DNA of 60,891 nt from Trichomonas tenax (taxonomy: Eukaryota; Parabasalia; Trichomonadida; Trichomonadidae): the NCBI GenBank assembly GCA_023091735.1, contig JALKBU010000209.1, positions 1-60,891 on the forward strand. The letters are read 5' to 3'. Below the pieces are notes generated by a model, which saw only the letters and a program-made list of their open reading frames with translations, had not been told where the DNA came from and made no database searches. This document shows, piece by piece, positions 8,579 through 17,244 of the stretch (position 1 is its first letter; every line of letters starts with the position of its first letter). The translations under genes and the position numbers were made by a program.

Positions 8579-9160
8579 TTAAATTTGATTCATTGCAACT
8601 TCAGCGAGATGTATTGCATCTGCTTCTATGGTATCCTGGTTGTGATGGAAAACGAACCAGCTCTTCTTTGTTGATACAACGATTTTTGGCAACGTTGGTA
8701 AAGCTTGACTCTGTGTGTCATTTTGCTTGTCGAGGAACTCCTTGCCGCCTTTGATCTCTAGATCGAAGTGAAGACTGCTTTCTAGAACAGAACTTGTTAA
8801 AGGCAAATCAAAGTGCTTTGTTCCTGTTCTAACTAAGTTCGCGAGGTCAAACTTTCCTGTAGCGATCTCTTCTTTACCGCTTCCTTTCACTGTATGGGTA
8901 TAAACATAAACATCGATAATTGAAGATTGAATATGGCCTAAAGAATCCTTCGTTATTGGTCTTTGGAGTTCAATTACTTTGGACCATTGAACTACGAAGT
9001 TATCTACAGGCGTTGGATCTGTTGCAAAATTATTCATCGAGAAATGTAATTTGATTGACAGTGTTTTATGACAGAAAGGAACATTGTCGAGTGTTATCTG
9101 AGAAAATATAAAAGTAACTTGTTCAGTCAATGGCTTGATAATTTTTTTCTCTTTCTGCAT
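8579..9160 (-). CDS. C2-like (NT-C2 type) protein, uncharacterised
   Basis: The 193-residue product has alternating beta strands over about residues 10-150. The segments VTFIFSQITLDNVPF, VQWSKVIELQRP, SIIDVYVYT, ATGKFDLANLV and LHFDLEIKGG resemble the N-terminal C2 fold of EEIG1/EHBP1-like proteins, including the kFDLAnLv strand that closes such domains. No Asp cluster for calcium binding is visible, so membrane or protein docking is more likely than calcium sensing. The last 40 residues are variable. The gene is divergent from the EF-hand gene, with a 237-bp shared promoter region. The fold assignment is tentative; a different beta-sandwich is possible. Confidence 0.5.
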   Translation of the reverse strand: MQKEKKIIKPLTEQVTFIFSQITLDNVPFCHKTLSIKLHFSMNNFATDPTPVDNFVVQWSKVIELQRPITKDSLGHIQSSIIDVYVYTHTVKGSGKEEIATGKFDLANLVRTGTKHFDLPLTSSVLESSLHFDLEIKGGKEFLDKQNDTQSQALPTLPKIVVSTKKSWFVFHHNQDTIEADAIHLAEVAMNQI

Positions 9161-9184
9161 TAAAATTATACAAGTGTCGTTTTA

Positions 9185-9380
9185 TTTTGACAAATAAAAT
9201 ATAATTTTGTCAAATAATTTTAAAAATTTGACAAATATAGAGTATTTTGTCGTGTAAAAATTTTATTTGACCTAATGTTTTTGTGAGAATTATTTTGCAA
9301 TGTAAAAATAGTTTTGTCAAGTAAATTATTGAAAATTGCTATTACTGACGTGTAAATTTTCTTCGACAAAAATTTTTGTT
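9185..9380. promoter_or_regulatory. Bidirectional promoter with ~20-bp phased TTTTG(A/T)CA array
   Basis: The spacer between the divergent C2-like and EF-hand genes carries TTTTG(A/T)C(A/G)nGTAAA-type words one after another. The central G falls at 9189, 9209, 9230, 9249 and 9269 (steps of 20, 21, 19 and 20), then at 9283, 9297, 9316, 9347, 9365 and 9378. The best copies are TTTTGTCGTGTAAAAAT (9245), TTTTGTCAAGTAAATTA (9312) and CTGACGTGTAAATTTT (9345). The array fills almost the whole spacer, so it may serve both genes. Confidence 0.5.
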
Positions 9381-9397
9381 ATATAAAAAGTGCCAAA

Positions 9398-9907
9398 ATG
9401 ATTGAAGATATTATCACGAAATTTGAGCAAAGGTTTGATGATTATGATCCTGAAAAGAAAGACAGAATAGACAAAGATGCGTTTTATACTCTTTACAATG
9501 AATTAGACAAAGAACACTCGATTTCACTCGAAAATTCGGATATGATTTTTAGTGGTATAGATTTTAACAATTCCGGATATATAAATAAGTTTGATTTCAT
9601 TACTTTCGTCAAAAGCGAGCTTTACGGTGATGAATTACACCAATATAAACTAATATTCCGCGCATTTGATAAAAGTCGAACAGGAGCACTAACGACAGAG
9701 AATGTGATTGAAATCGGTCAATTTGTGAACAAAAGAATTACAAGAAGAGAAGCTGAACTTACGTTATTATCAGAAACAGGCTCCAAAAACGGGAAGATGA
9801 CATTCCCTATGTTCTACAAAATGATGACTGGACGTGATACAGACCCGAAAACTGACCCTTACGATGGTCGGTTGAAAAATAATAGTCTTTGCTGCCTTTT
9901 ACTATAA
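9398..9907 (+). CDS. EF-hand protein with C-terminal prenylation box
   Basis: The 169-residue product is a calmodulin-like chain of four EF-hand positions. The second loop (about residues 50-61, DFNNSGYINKFD) has good ligands. The third (about 88-99, DKSRTGALTTEN) lacks the usual Glu at position 12. The first and fourth look degenerate. The protein ends in Cys-Cys-Leu-Leu-Leu, so the last four residues form a CaaX box whose Leu favours geranylgeranylation, with a neighbouring Cys that could be acylated. A membrane-attached calcium sensor, analogous to prenylated or acylated calcium sensors elsewhere, is inferred. The ATG is the first in frame and lies directly after the phased promoter array. 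Confidence 0.75.
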   Translation: MIEDIITKFEQRFDDYDPEKKDRIDKDAFYTLYNELDKEHSISLENSDMIFSGIDFNNSGYINKFDFITFVKSELYGDELHQYKLIFRAFDKSRTGALTTENVIEIGQFVNKRITRREAELTLLSETGSKNGKMTFPMFYKMMTGRDTDPKTDPYDGRLKNNSLCCLLL

Positions 9908-10256
9908 AGTTGTACCATTATTTTATTGGCTACTAGTATTTGTTTTGTAAAATTCCATTGTTTGTAAAATTTCTCATTTGTTAAATATATTTATCTTATT
10001 TTACTATTTATAAGCTCAACCTTTTAAGTTATCAATATACGCAAAGAATATATTAAATGTAGATGGTTAATATTATTATATCATGTTTTGCATTTGAAAT
10101 CTAAATTCATAAAATGAAATTGGAGTGTGTAAATTACAAAACATTGAAAGGATAAGTATTCCAAGATAAACATGGTGCAATTAACCATAAAAATACAAAC
10201 AAATCTTTATAAAATAACAAACAAAGATTTCATCACTTTTAAAGTGATAAATAAAC
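9908..10256. other. Spacer between convergent genes
   Basis: AT-rich sequence downstream of both the EF-hand gene and the kinase gene. I see nothing distinctive in it. Confidence 0.5.
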
Positions 10257-11033
10257 TTAGTTAACATAGATTCCACTGTTGAAAACATCGGAGCATGTTA
10301 AGCGCTTTGTAGCATCCATCTCAAGGAATCCTTTGATGACTGGGTCAACCTTCTTTCCTGTGAGAATGTAGTCCTTGAATGTGTAACTCTTCACCTTGCT
10401 GTCCTCTTCTGGGAACGGGAACTCAAAGTAGCACAGAATGCAGATGGCCCAGCCTAAAGCGAAGTAATCCATTGCCTTGGAGACAATGAGTGTCTTCTCA
10501 ATCTCTGGTGGTGCATAGAGTGGTGTGTATGTCTGCAAGTGGCTGTTTTCAGAGAGAGCATCTCCATAATCAGCAATAACGATTTCACCAGTAGTTGTAT
10601 CGATAAGGAAGTTCTCGAGTTTGAGATCGGACCATACACGTCCGATGCTGTGTAATTCGTAAACATTGCGAAGAATCTTTTCAACAATTTCATTTTCATC
10701 AATAATATTAGCGAATAAGTATTCAGACTCAAATCCATTTCTAACATCATTGAGATATGCTGCGTATGAGAACAAATCGCCCTCATAGCGCTTCATAACG
10801 AGACCTTTTTCGAAATACTTTGAATTGTCGACATCAACGATGGCTACACACTGTGCCAAGCACTGAACGCCACATTTGCGTGCATAATCGTAAAAATTCT
10901 TTGTCTTATAAAGAGATGTTTTAGAATCTTTCTTAAAAACCTTGATGCAATATCCATCCCTGTACTTCTCTGAGGTATAAGGAAAGATCTTTCCTTCTTT
11001 GCCTGAGCAGATCTTGTTGGACCAGTCAATCAT
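10257..11033 (-). CDS. Small divergent protein kinase
   Basis: The 258-residue product is little more than a kinase domain. A weak nucleotide loop (SGKEGKIF) is followed by the lysine strand YCIKVFKK. The catalytic loop is WSDLKLENFL, keeping Asp, Lys and Asn but with Ser in place of the Arg of HRD. The metal-binding motif is DYG (IADYGDA) instead of DFG, and YAPPE stands for APE. These residues should still support catalysis. A family cannot be assigned safely. The frame is open for 32 codons upstream, but a TCATTTTTCTC initiator ends 1 base before the ATG at 11031-11033, so this ATG is chosen with a 10-base leader. Location is presumably cytoplasmic. Confidence 0.75.
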   Translation of the reverse strand: MIDWSNKICSGKEGKIFPYTSEKYRDGYCIKVFKKDSKTSLYKTKNFYDYARKCGVQCLAQCVAIVDVDNSKYFEKGLVMKRYEGDLFSYAAYLNDVRNGFESEYLFANIIDENEIVEKILRNVYELHSIGRVWSDLKLENFLIDTTTGEIVIADYGDALSENSHLQTYTPLYAPPEIEKTLIVSKAMDYFALGWAICILCYFEFPFPEEDSKVKSYTFKDYILTGKKVDPVIKGFLEMDATKRLTCSDVFNSGIYVN

Positions 11034-11045
11034 TGAGAAAAATGA
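11034..11045 (-). promoter_or_regulatory. Initiator of the kinase gene
   Basis: The minus strand reads TCATTTTTCTCA from 11045 to 11034, directly followed by ATG. It fits TCA(+1)Y(T/A), with the start at 11043. This is one of the cleanest initiator-ATG pairs in the window. Confidence 0.6.
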
Positions 11046-11637
11046 AAAAAAAATCTTTGCTTCAGAATTTCCATTCAAAAAATTTTCAATGGTTTTCATG
11101 AAAATTAAAAATCTAGGCCTACACGTCATGGTGCTCTTAGTGTCAAAAATTTAAAAACCGACTGAAAAATGATGGCAAACATGAAATAACCTTATTACAG
11201 CATTTGACAAACACTTTTTATAGTTAATATTTGGACAGTGATATCTTTATATGTATAGTTTCACTTTGTGCAATATAATGTCTCTAAAATTACAATGATT
11301 TGTTGATGGAATCGAAATTTCTGCATTTAGATCGTTTTAATTGTTTGGTTATACTAATTTTATTGAGGAAAGAATATGCTTTTGATTCGTTAAGTTTAGC
11401 TCAGAGATCCACAAATTCAATATTGTGGATTATTAAAGATAATGAAAAATTTTCTTTATCAATGTCTAGATATTGATGTGCCTTCTATCATTATTTCATA
11501 ATTGATCACATATAAGGTTTATATTGTGAAAAAGTTTTATATCTCAGGTACAATGTTTATTTTAAGCTATATATCAGTTGACCCATAATATAGCTTCGTA
11601 TGCTATAACCACTGGTTTGTCTTAAATCAAGGTTGTT
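11034..11637. other. Spacer upstream of the kinase gene
   Basis: Apart from the initiator at its left edge this stretch is AT-rich, with no gene or clear repeat that I can support. Confidence 0.4.
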
Positions 11638-11956
11638 GGGTGTAATAAAAAGTCATGAAAAGTGACGTGTTTACATGGCAAATGTATTTCATTTTGACAT
11701 GTAAAATTAGTTAGCTAATTAGAATGTGTATTTATAACGTTCAATTAAACCTGTTATAGCATCGGCAAATCTTATTAGAGAGTCTATTAAGCTTGCTAGA
11801 GTTCATTTCAAGCTTGATAGAGTGCGTATCAAGCTTGCTAGGGAGTTCATTAAGCTTAATAGAACAGCCTTTGTGATGATGAAAAACTTTACATGTCAAA
11901 GCATATTTAGAACTGCCATGTAAACACGTTACTTTTCATGACTCTTTATTATACCC
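11638..11956. mobile_element. MITE-like element with ~65-bp inverted repeats and 21-bp tandem core
   Basis: Bases 11638-11702 and 11891-11956 are imperfect reverse complements; the outer 43 positions match at 40. The shared core is AGTCATGAAAAGT, then ACGTGTTTACATGGCA, and the inner ends share TTGACATGTAAA. Between the arms lies a 21-bp tandem repeat (see 11765-11868). There is no coding frame and no clear target-site duplication. The arms carry the same TTTACATG(T/G)CA motif that occurs in gene promoters. Confidence 0.65.
11765..11868. repeat. Five copies of a 21-bp AAGCTTG-containing tandem repeat
   Basis: AAGCTT begins at 11789, 11810, 11831 and 11852, exactly 21 bp apart. A degenerate fifth copy (CTTATTAGAG) starts 21 bp before the first. 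The consensus is close to TCAAGCTTGCTAGAGNNNAT. The repeat forms the core of the surrounding inverted-repeat element. Confidence 0.75.
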
Positions 11957-12092
11957 TCCATTCTTAACTATGCTAAATCCATTTATCAAATATGTAACTA
12001 GTAAAACATATTTTATTTATTAAATCCTTTCAAACATAAAAAATCTAAATAAATTATGGGCGTCAAAATATGCCAATAATTCAATAATTTTG

Positions 12093-12240
12093 GTCAAAAA
12101 TGTTTGTAAATTGGGTTTATGTGTCAGAAATAACACAAATTGTCAAAATCTTTTGTAAATCAAACAATTTGTCAATAAACTCTGTAAATGAAATTACGTG
12201 ACAAGAACAGTGAAAAATAATCGTCAAACGTTAATCATTT
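12093..12240 (+). promoter_or_regulatory. Promoter of the LisH gene: GTCA...TGTAAAT repeats plus initiator
   Basis: The spacer repeats a GTCAaaaannTnTGTAAAT unit at 12093, 12142 and 12171, with further GTCA words at 12062 and 12123. The initiator TCATTTTTTAAC is at 12235-12246, with its A at 12237, giving a 13-base leader to the ATG at 12250. Confidence 0.5.
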
Positions 12241-12249
12241 TTTAACAAA

Positions 12250-12747
12250 ATGAGTTATTTACCTCCAGCACCAAAAGATCTCAACGCCAGTGTCTGCAAA
12301 GAGATGGTGAAGATCGGTGCTCCAAATTACATATACGCAAAATACTTTCACGACGTCGCAATCGAAGCGATGAATTCTGATTTTGATTTATTTCATATTC
12401 CACCGGAGATGAAGACAACGCAAGCGCATAAGTTAGCCGCCAGACTGGTTTATGAGTTCCTTAAGCGAACAAAGCTTAATTTAACACTCGAATCTGCAGA
12501 AAAGGAAGCAGAAAATCAGCTTTTCTCAGCGAATAATAAGACAACTAAGAAATGTCTCGAAATATCCAAAGTCAGACCTCCAATTCAGAAGCTTATTAGA
12601 CAAAGATACGTTGATCTTCACAACGGTGAAGAAGACATCTCAGAAGGTTGGTTCGAGATCGAATCCGAAGCTTTGCACACTTTATCTGGCGATAGTGAAG
12701 ATGATTCAGCATTTAATTTCAATTACCCTGAACAAACACAAAATTAA
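12250..12747 (+). CDS. LisH-motif protein, FOP/FOPNL-like
   Basis: The 165-residue product carries a LisH-like helix pair at about residues 57-88 (KLAARLVYEFLKRTKLNLTL), with the small-Leu-Val-x-x-(Y/F)-Leu pattern and the tyLT-leSA turn of LisH dimerisation motifs. It is preceded by a helical stretch and followed by an acidic, disordered tail. Proteins with this layout (FOP, FOPNL, OFD1) sit at centrosomes and basal bodies, a role worth considering with the ASH-repeat gene nearby. The assignment is by motif only. The start is fixed by the initiator 13 bases upstream. Confidence 0.5.
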   Translation: MSYLPPAPKDLNASVCKEMVKIGAPNYIYAKYFHDVAIEAMNSDFDLFHIPPEMKTTQAHKLAARLVYEFLKRTKLNLTLESAEKEAENQLFSANNKTTKKCLEISKVRPPIQKLIRQRYVDLHNGEEDISEGWFEIESEALHTLSGDSEDDSAFNFNYPEQTQN

Positions 12748-13072
12748 GCAATGATTGCATTGAAAAATGATTTTCTGTGTTAACTTAACTCAAAGCTTAT
12801 CTCCATATATAATTATCGTGTTATCAATGCATTATTGTAATATTTATATGTTTTTATAAAATGTTTATTGTGATTTATTGCTCTCCTTTACATCCTTTAT
12901 ATTCCACAGCGTTCATTTGGAAATATTTTAAAAAATATTGAACTATTCTAAGTTTTGATTGAAAATCTTCTAAATAAGATCTCACATCTAAAGATTATTT
13001 GATGCATTAGTTTTACTTCATTAAAATATTTTGAATTGAAAAATTATATTTATTAAACAAATGGTTCTGAGG
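12748..13072. other. Spacer, no genes
   Basis: AT-rich DNA between the LisH gene and the dead ankyrin gene, with no recognisable signal. Confidence 0.5.
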
Positions 13073-14240
13073 TCACATAATTAAACAAGTGTCTCTGTGT
13101 GCCGTTTTATATGTTTCTCCGTACATATTTTTCGCAGATTTATCAGCACCATGATATATCAATCTTTCGATAACATTTTTTCTTCTTGCAAAGAATAATG
13201 GTGTCTCAGAGTATTGATCCCTAACATTAGGATCAGCGCGAAGCTCAATGTGTTTGTCAATGCATGAAATTACTCCGCAATCTGTTGCTTGAAATAGCGC
13301 TGTTTTTTCCGGTTTTGTCTTAGATGTTAACATTATTTACAAACTTTAATGTTGTTTCTATTAGAGAAGGTATTCCGAAAGCAGGGGACCCGGTGAAGCA
13401 TGCCACAGTTTCCTTCTTGATTGCAAGCATGTAGAAGAAGAGTTCTAAATTAAATGAATAAAAAGCGCTATGAATATTAAGATTTAATGAAAATCGATCA
13501 GCAAGTTGAATTGCGGCGTCTGTGTTATGCCATGATATAGAATACTCCAAGCAGATATTCGTTGGCTTTATCGCGGATGCATTCGTTAATGATTTCGCTG
13601 TTATTTCCAATAAAACTTTTTCCATTGCGTTTTCTGTTATTTCGATGCTATTACTTCTTAGGAATCTAAAGCAGTTGAGAAAACCGTCAAAACAACACTA
13701 TTCAATCAAAGAGCAGCCATCATTTCTCGAATTTAAGTCTAAAATTTGATTACCAATTATTTGTTTAAAAGCATTAATGTCATCATGAAAAATGCTGTGT
13801 AAAACTGTTCCTTCTTTACGTACATTCAGTACTTTTTCTCTTTCTTGAGGTTTAATTTTCAATAATCCTAATAAAACATAGCCACATCCCAATGCGCTGT
13901 CACCAGATATATTGAACTTGAGTTTTCGATACAGTGCGTTAAGAAGTTCATAATAACCTTTCATATAATGTAAATTAAATCTTAAAGATCTTTCTATTAA
14001 ATCAACGATAGCAACGATATTAATACTTCCATCCATCACCATTGAGCAAACTTTTTCATCCAATTCTCCAACATCATTCGAATTTAATTGCGCAATCTCT
14101 CTAAAAACAGTGATATACTTGCTATACTCCTCACAGAGAGAATCATATAACTGCGCTGATTCTTTTGAAAAAAATTCTTGTTGACTATCAACATTCTCTA
14201 TCTCTAAAAATGATACTTTTTTATTTATTTTAATTTTCAT
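13073..14240 (-). pseudogene. Dead ankyrin-repeat gene (DUF3447-like front part)
   Basis: Three pieces together have the layout of trichomonad ankyrin proteins: a helical front part (about 190 codons, ending in DINAFKQII and NDGCSLIE), a middle part typical of DUF3447 (SNSIEITENAMEK and ICLEYSISWHN), and ankyrin units at the end (SETPLFFARRKN, IYHGADKSAKNMYGET). The first two pieces share a frame but are separated by a TAG at 13698-13700 inside a context that otherwise continues smoothly (CSLIE, stop, CCFDGFLNCFRFLRSN). The middle piece ends at a TAA near 13320 and the ankyrin part continues in another frame. At least one nonsense change and one frameshift therefore disable it. A more upstream ATG exists at 14271-14273. 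Confidence 0.75.
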
Positions 14241-14293
14241 ATAAATGTGATTGTGTTTATATAAAAATAACATAGTTTATTTCAAATAGTATT

Positions 14294-16240
14294 TCATGGT
14301 GCCATATCAGCCTTAAGAGCGAGCTCTGCTTGTTCGTTTGGAGCGACTTTGCTTGATTTGAAATTTTTAGACATTTCGAAGATCAACAAAACTAACGAAA
14401 CAATGCCAAACCAAGTGAAAGTAGATCCAAAGATTGCGCCTGCAAGTCCAGTGACGTATGTGAATCCAAACCAAATGCAAATAATGACGACAACAGGAAT
14501 TGCACTTAAAACTAATTCCCAAATAGATCTCTTCTTTTCATAGAAAAGAGAAACGAATGTTCCCAAAGGCAACAAGAACAAAATATTATACAATAACCAC
14601 AGCATGAACGTGAACCCAAAGTAGTTGATGCCGTGATCACCAATTAATCCATAAACGAACAAAGCTGCATAGCCTTTATCGAGTTTTGTGATATAGAAAG
14701 GAATAATGAAGACCCAGAATGTTAAAACAATCATTACAATCAAACTCATTAATGGCAATCGCTTGAATCTTGTGAAGTAATCTAAGGTTCCTAAATAGAA
14801 CTGCTTGAATATTGGCATTTCTCTGTTTTCTCCGCTCAGCGTTTCTTGGAATTCATCGAGTTTCGCTTTCAGAGAAGAAATCAGCCAAAGAGGAATAACT
14901 CTCAACCAAGTGTATACTGACGTGAATATTGCTAATCCTATAATCAAATATGGGGATGTTGTCATTGCAACGCCAAACATAATATTGAATCCCATTGAAA
15001 CAACTTCGCTTTGCTCTGTTTCTGGCATTTTTTGACCGATGAAGTAATTTCCTGAATAATTTCCATTGACAACTTCCAATTTATGATCACCATCCTTTAA
15101 ATTCACGTGTGCTTTAAGGAGGATGACGTTCTCTCTTAGCGTTTTAACGAACGTAAATGGCCGCAGAGTTTCGTTGTCATCTATTTTGAGACTTATATTT
15201 GAATAATCACTTCCGTAGAAAATTATTCTCGCATCAAATTCATTTGCGCTGAAAATCGATTTAGGAGTGATTTGTTCCTTTGGAACAGGATATGTAATTA
15301 ATGCTTGATTGACGGGCATTCCCATGATTGTGTTCCCTACAAAGTGTCCATTGTCAACAGTTAAAATGTTAAAATTATTTCTTCCTCGCGCTAAAGCAGG
15401 TGCAATGATGTGAAGCAATCCATCATGTGTTGTAATGACATTTTTTCTAGGATGCCTGTGTCCCGTCAACATAGCATCATATATATTAGTTACATCTCTG
15501 ATGTCTCTTCCGTTTTTGGAACTTAAAGACCACAAAAATCTTCGCGGAAAATGATTGATTATTATGTTATATGCATTCGGATCATAAGCATTTTCAAGCT
15601 TGTTTAATAAAGCTTTGCGAACGTATGGATATATGCCAAGAGGTGAAGAACCTGATGGAGGACGAATTGCGTTAAAACAAGCAATATTTAAATACTTCTT
15701 TCCATTCGGAATTTTGTAATTTTGGAATTCGAAATCAGTTGATTCATTATAAAACAATCTTCTAAATTTATTTGATACCATATCATCTTTTGATATTCCA
15801 AACATGTCGTGATTGCCTGCAATAAAAATTTTTGTCGCATGTAATTCAAAAACTTTAGATTCAATGAATGATTTGTTAATTTCATCCCAATTTCCTTGAT
15901 ATTGCATATGGTAACTCAGCATGTTTCTGCTATTTGAACCATCTGCTAAATCACCTGAAAATAGCAATATTTTTGGATTATAATTCTTAATTGTGTAATT
16001 AATCAATTTTGTCATATTTTCTGTTTGTTCTGGACTTATATGTGTGTAGTGGAGATCAGACAATTGTATTACATCAACAGGATCATCAGATAAATCGAGA
16101 TTTGATTTCGATGGCGATGAAAAAGCTGAAATTTTTGATGATGTGTATGTGCTCACGATACCAATGATCATAATGATGGCAACAAATATAGGAACAAAGA
16201 AATGTGCTGAAAAAACAGCACAAAAAGGACGAAATTTCAT
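14294..16240 (-). CDS. TMEM62-like membrane metallophosphoesterase
   Basis: The 648-residue product starts with a hydrophobic anchor (about residues 14-32). A calcineurin-like phosphoesterase domain follows with its metal-binding blocks in order: LSDLHYTH (about 58-65), SGDLADG (about 95-101), AGNHDMFG (about 141-148), INHFP (about 228) and TGHRHPRKN (about 259-267). After a beta-rich linker, the C-terminal 240 residues hold about six membrane segments. This order, with a lumenal phosphoesterase ahead of a multispan tail, is that of TMEM62. The substrate of that family is not established. The start is supported by a TCACTTTT initiator 24 bases upstream. The short spacer to the dead ankyrin gene carries nothing. 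Confidence 0.75.
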   Translation of the reverse strand: MKFRPFCAVFSAHFFVPIFVAIIMIIGIVSTYTSSKISAFSSPSKSNLDLSDDPVDVIQLSDLHYTHISPEQTENMTKLINYTIKNYNPKILLFSGDLADGSNSRNMLSYHMQYQGNWDEINKSFIESKVFELHATKIFIAGNHDMFGISKDDMVSNKFRRLFYNESTDFEFQNYKIPNGKKYLNIACFNAIRPPSGSSPLGIYPYVRKALLNKLENAYDPNAYNIIINHFPRRFLWSLSSKNGRDIRDVTNIYDAMLTGHRHPRKNVITTHDGLLHIIAPALARGRNNFNILTVDNGHFVGNTIMGMPVNQALITYPVPKEQITPKSIFSANEFDARIIFYGSDYSNISLKIDDNETLRPFTFVKTLRENVILLKAHVNLKDGDHKLEVVNGNYSGNYFIGQKMPETEQSEVVSMGFNIMFGVAMTTSPYLIIGLAIFTSVYTWLRVIPLWLISSLKAKLDEFQETLSGENREMPIFKQFYLGTLDYFTRFKRLPLMSLIVMIVLTFWVFIIPFYITKLDKGYAALFVYGLIGDHGINYFGFTFMLWLLYNILFLLPLGTFVSLFYEKKRSIWELVLSAIPVVVIICIWFGFTYVTGLAGAIFGSTFTWFGIVSLVLLIFEMSKNFKSSKVAPNEQAELALKADMAP

Positions 16241-16266
16241 TTAAAAAAAAGATGCTATAAAAGTGA
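16241..16266 (-). promoter_or_regulatory. Initiator of the TMEM62-like gene
   Basis: The minus strand reads TCACTTTTATAG from 16266, with the predicted start at 16264, a leader of 24 bases and ATG at 16238-16240. It matches TCA(+1)Y(T/A). Confidence 0.55.
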
Positions 16267-17229
16267 CAAATTTTTAAATTTTTTACACTCGTTGTTAAAA
16301 ATGGTGTTTTTGGACTTTGCAAAGTCTATATTTTCCGTTTTAAGCAATTATTCAAAGAAATCAAAACTTTTATTTTTCAAATCATCTCTTTTGAGCTTTG
16401 GAATGCACTGTTTATAATTTTTACAGTTGGCTTTTGCATTGATGGTTTGGAACCGAACATATTTTTTAAATTTCAAATCATATTTCTTATTATCTTCTTG
16501 CAGTATCATATTTATATTATTTCAGATCTGTACTATATGAATCCACTAACTATAGAGCGATTTTTTAAGATTTATTTCTTCAAAATATATTTCCGTTTTC
16601 AGATCTTTTGACTATTCTCATCCATTATCCTATATACATGTGATGGCATTTTTGATGATTATAACAGTTGAATCGAAAATAGTTTATGAATTAACAAATA
16701 TATCAACAAAAACTATGAAAGGACGAAAGCATAGATCCAAATTTTGATGAAAAACACTGTAAAAGACTCCAAAGTTTAAGATATAATTTCTCTACCATGC
16801 GAGAAAAAATCTCAAAAAAGTTCCTATTGTTTCTGTCAAGTAAAATATTATTGTCAGAATGTTTAAGTTATTTAAAGTTTGGTTTAGAATAGAACATATA
16901 TATTTTAAATCTATTTATCAAATAAAATATTTTTGTCATATAAAAATCTTAAAATGATATTTTTTGATTCAGTATTGATATAAAAAATATGTGAATTTTT
17001 GTAAATGTCAAATATCAATAATTATGACATGTAAAGCAAACAAAAATTTTAGCCAAAATTGAATGCCTCTCAAAAGAAAACAACGAAAAATATGGACTGC
17101 ATATAGCGTATACATTAAGTAACACATTTTACGATGAAAAGTGCAAAAACTCAATATGCTCTATTCAAGTAGCTAAGCAAAATTTCGAGCAAAAGTAAAA
17201 CTTCGGTAGAGCTGTCAATTTTTAATTTC
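16267..17229. other. Spacer with scattered GTCATGTAAA-type motifs
   Basis: No gene is visible in this divergent spacer. Motif copies are CTGTCAAGTAAAAT (about 16835), TTTTTGTCATATAAAAAT (about 16931) and TTATGACATGTAAAGC (about 17024). They are not regularly phased here. Confidence 0.4.
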
Positions 17230-17244
17230 ATTTTTACTAAATAA
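17226..17244 (+). promoter_or_regulatory. Initiator of the surface-protein gene
   Basis: TTTCATTTTTACTAAATAA precedes the ATG at 17245. The TCA(+1) A is at 17230, giving a 15-base leader. Confidence 0.6.
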
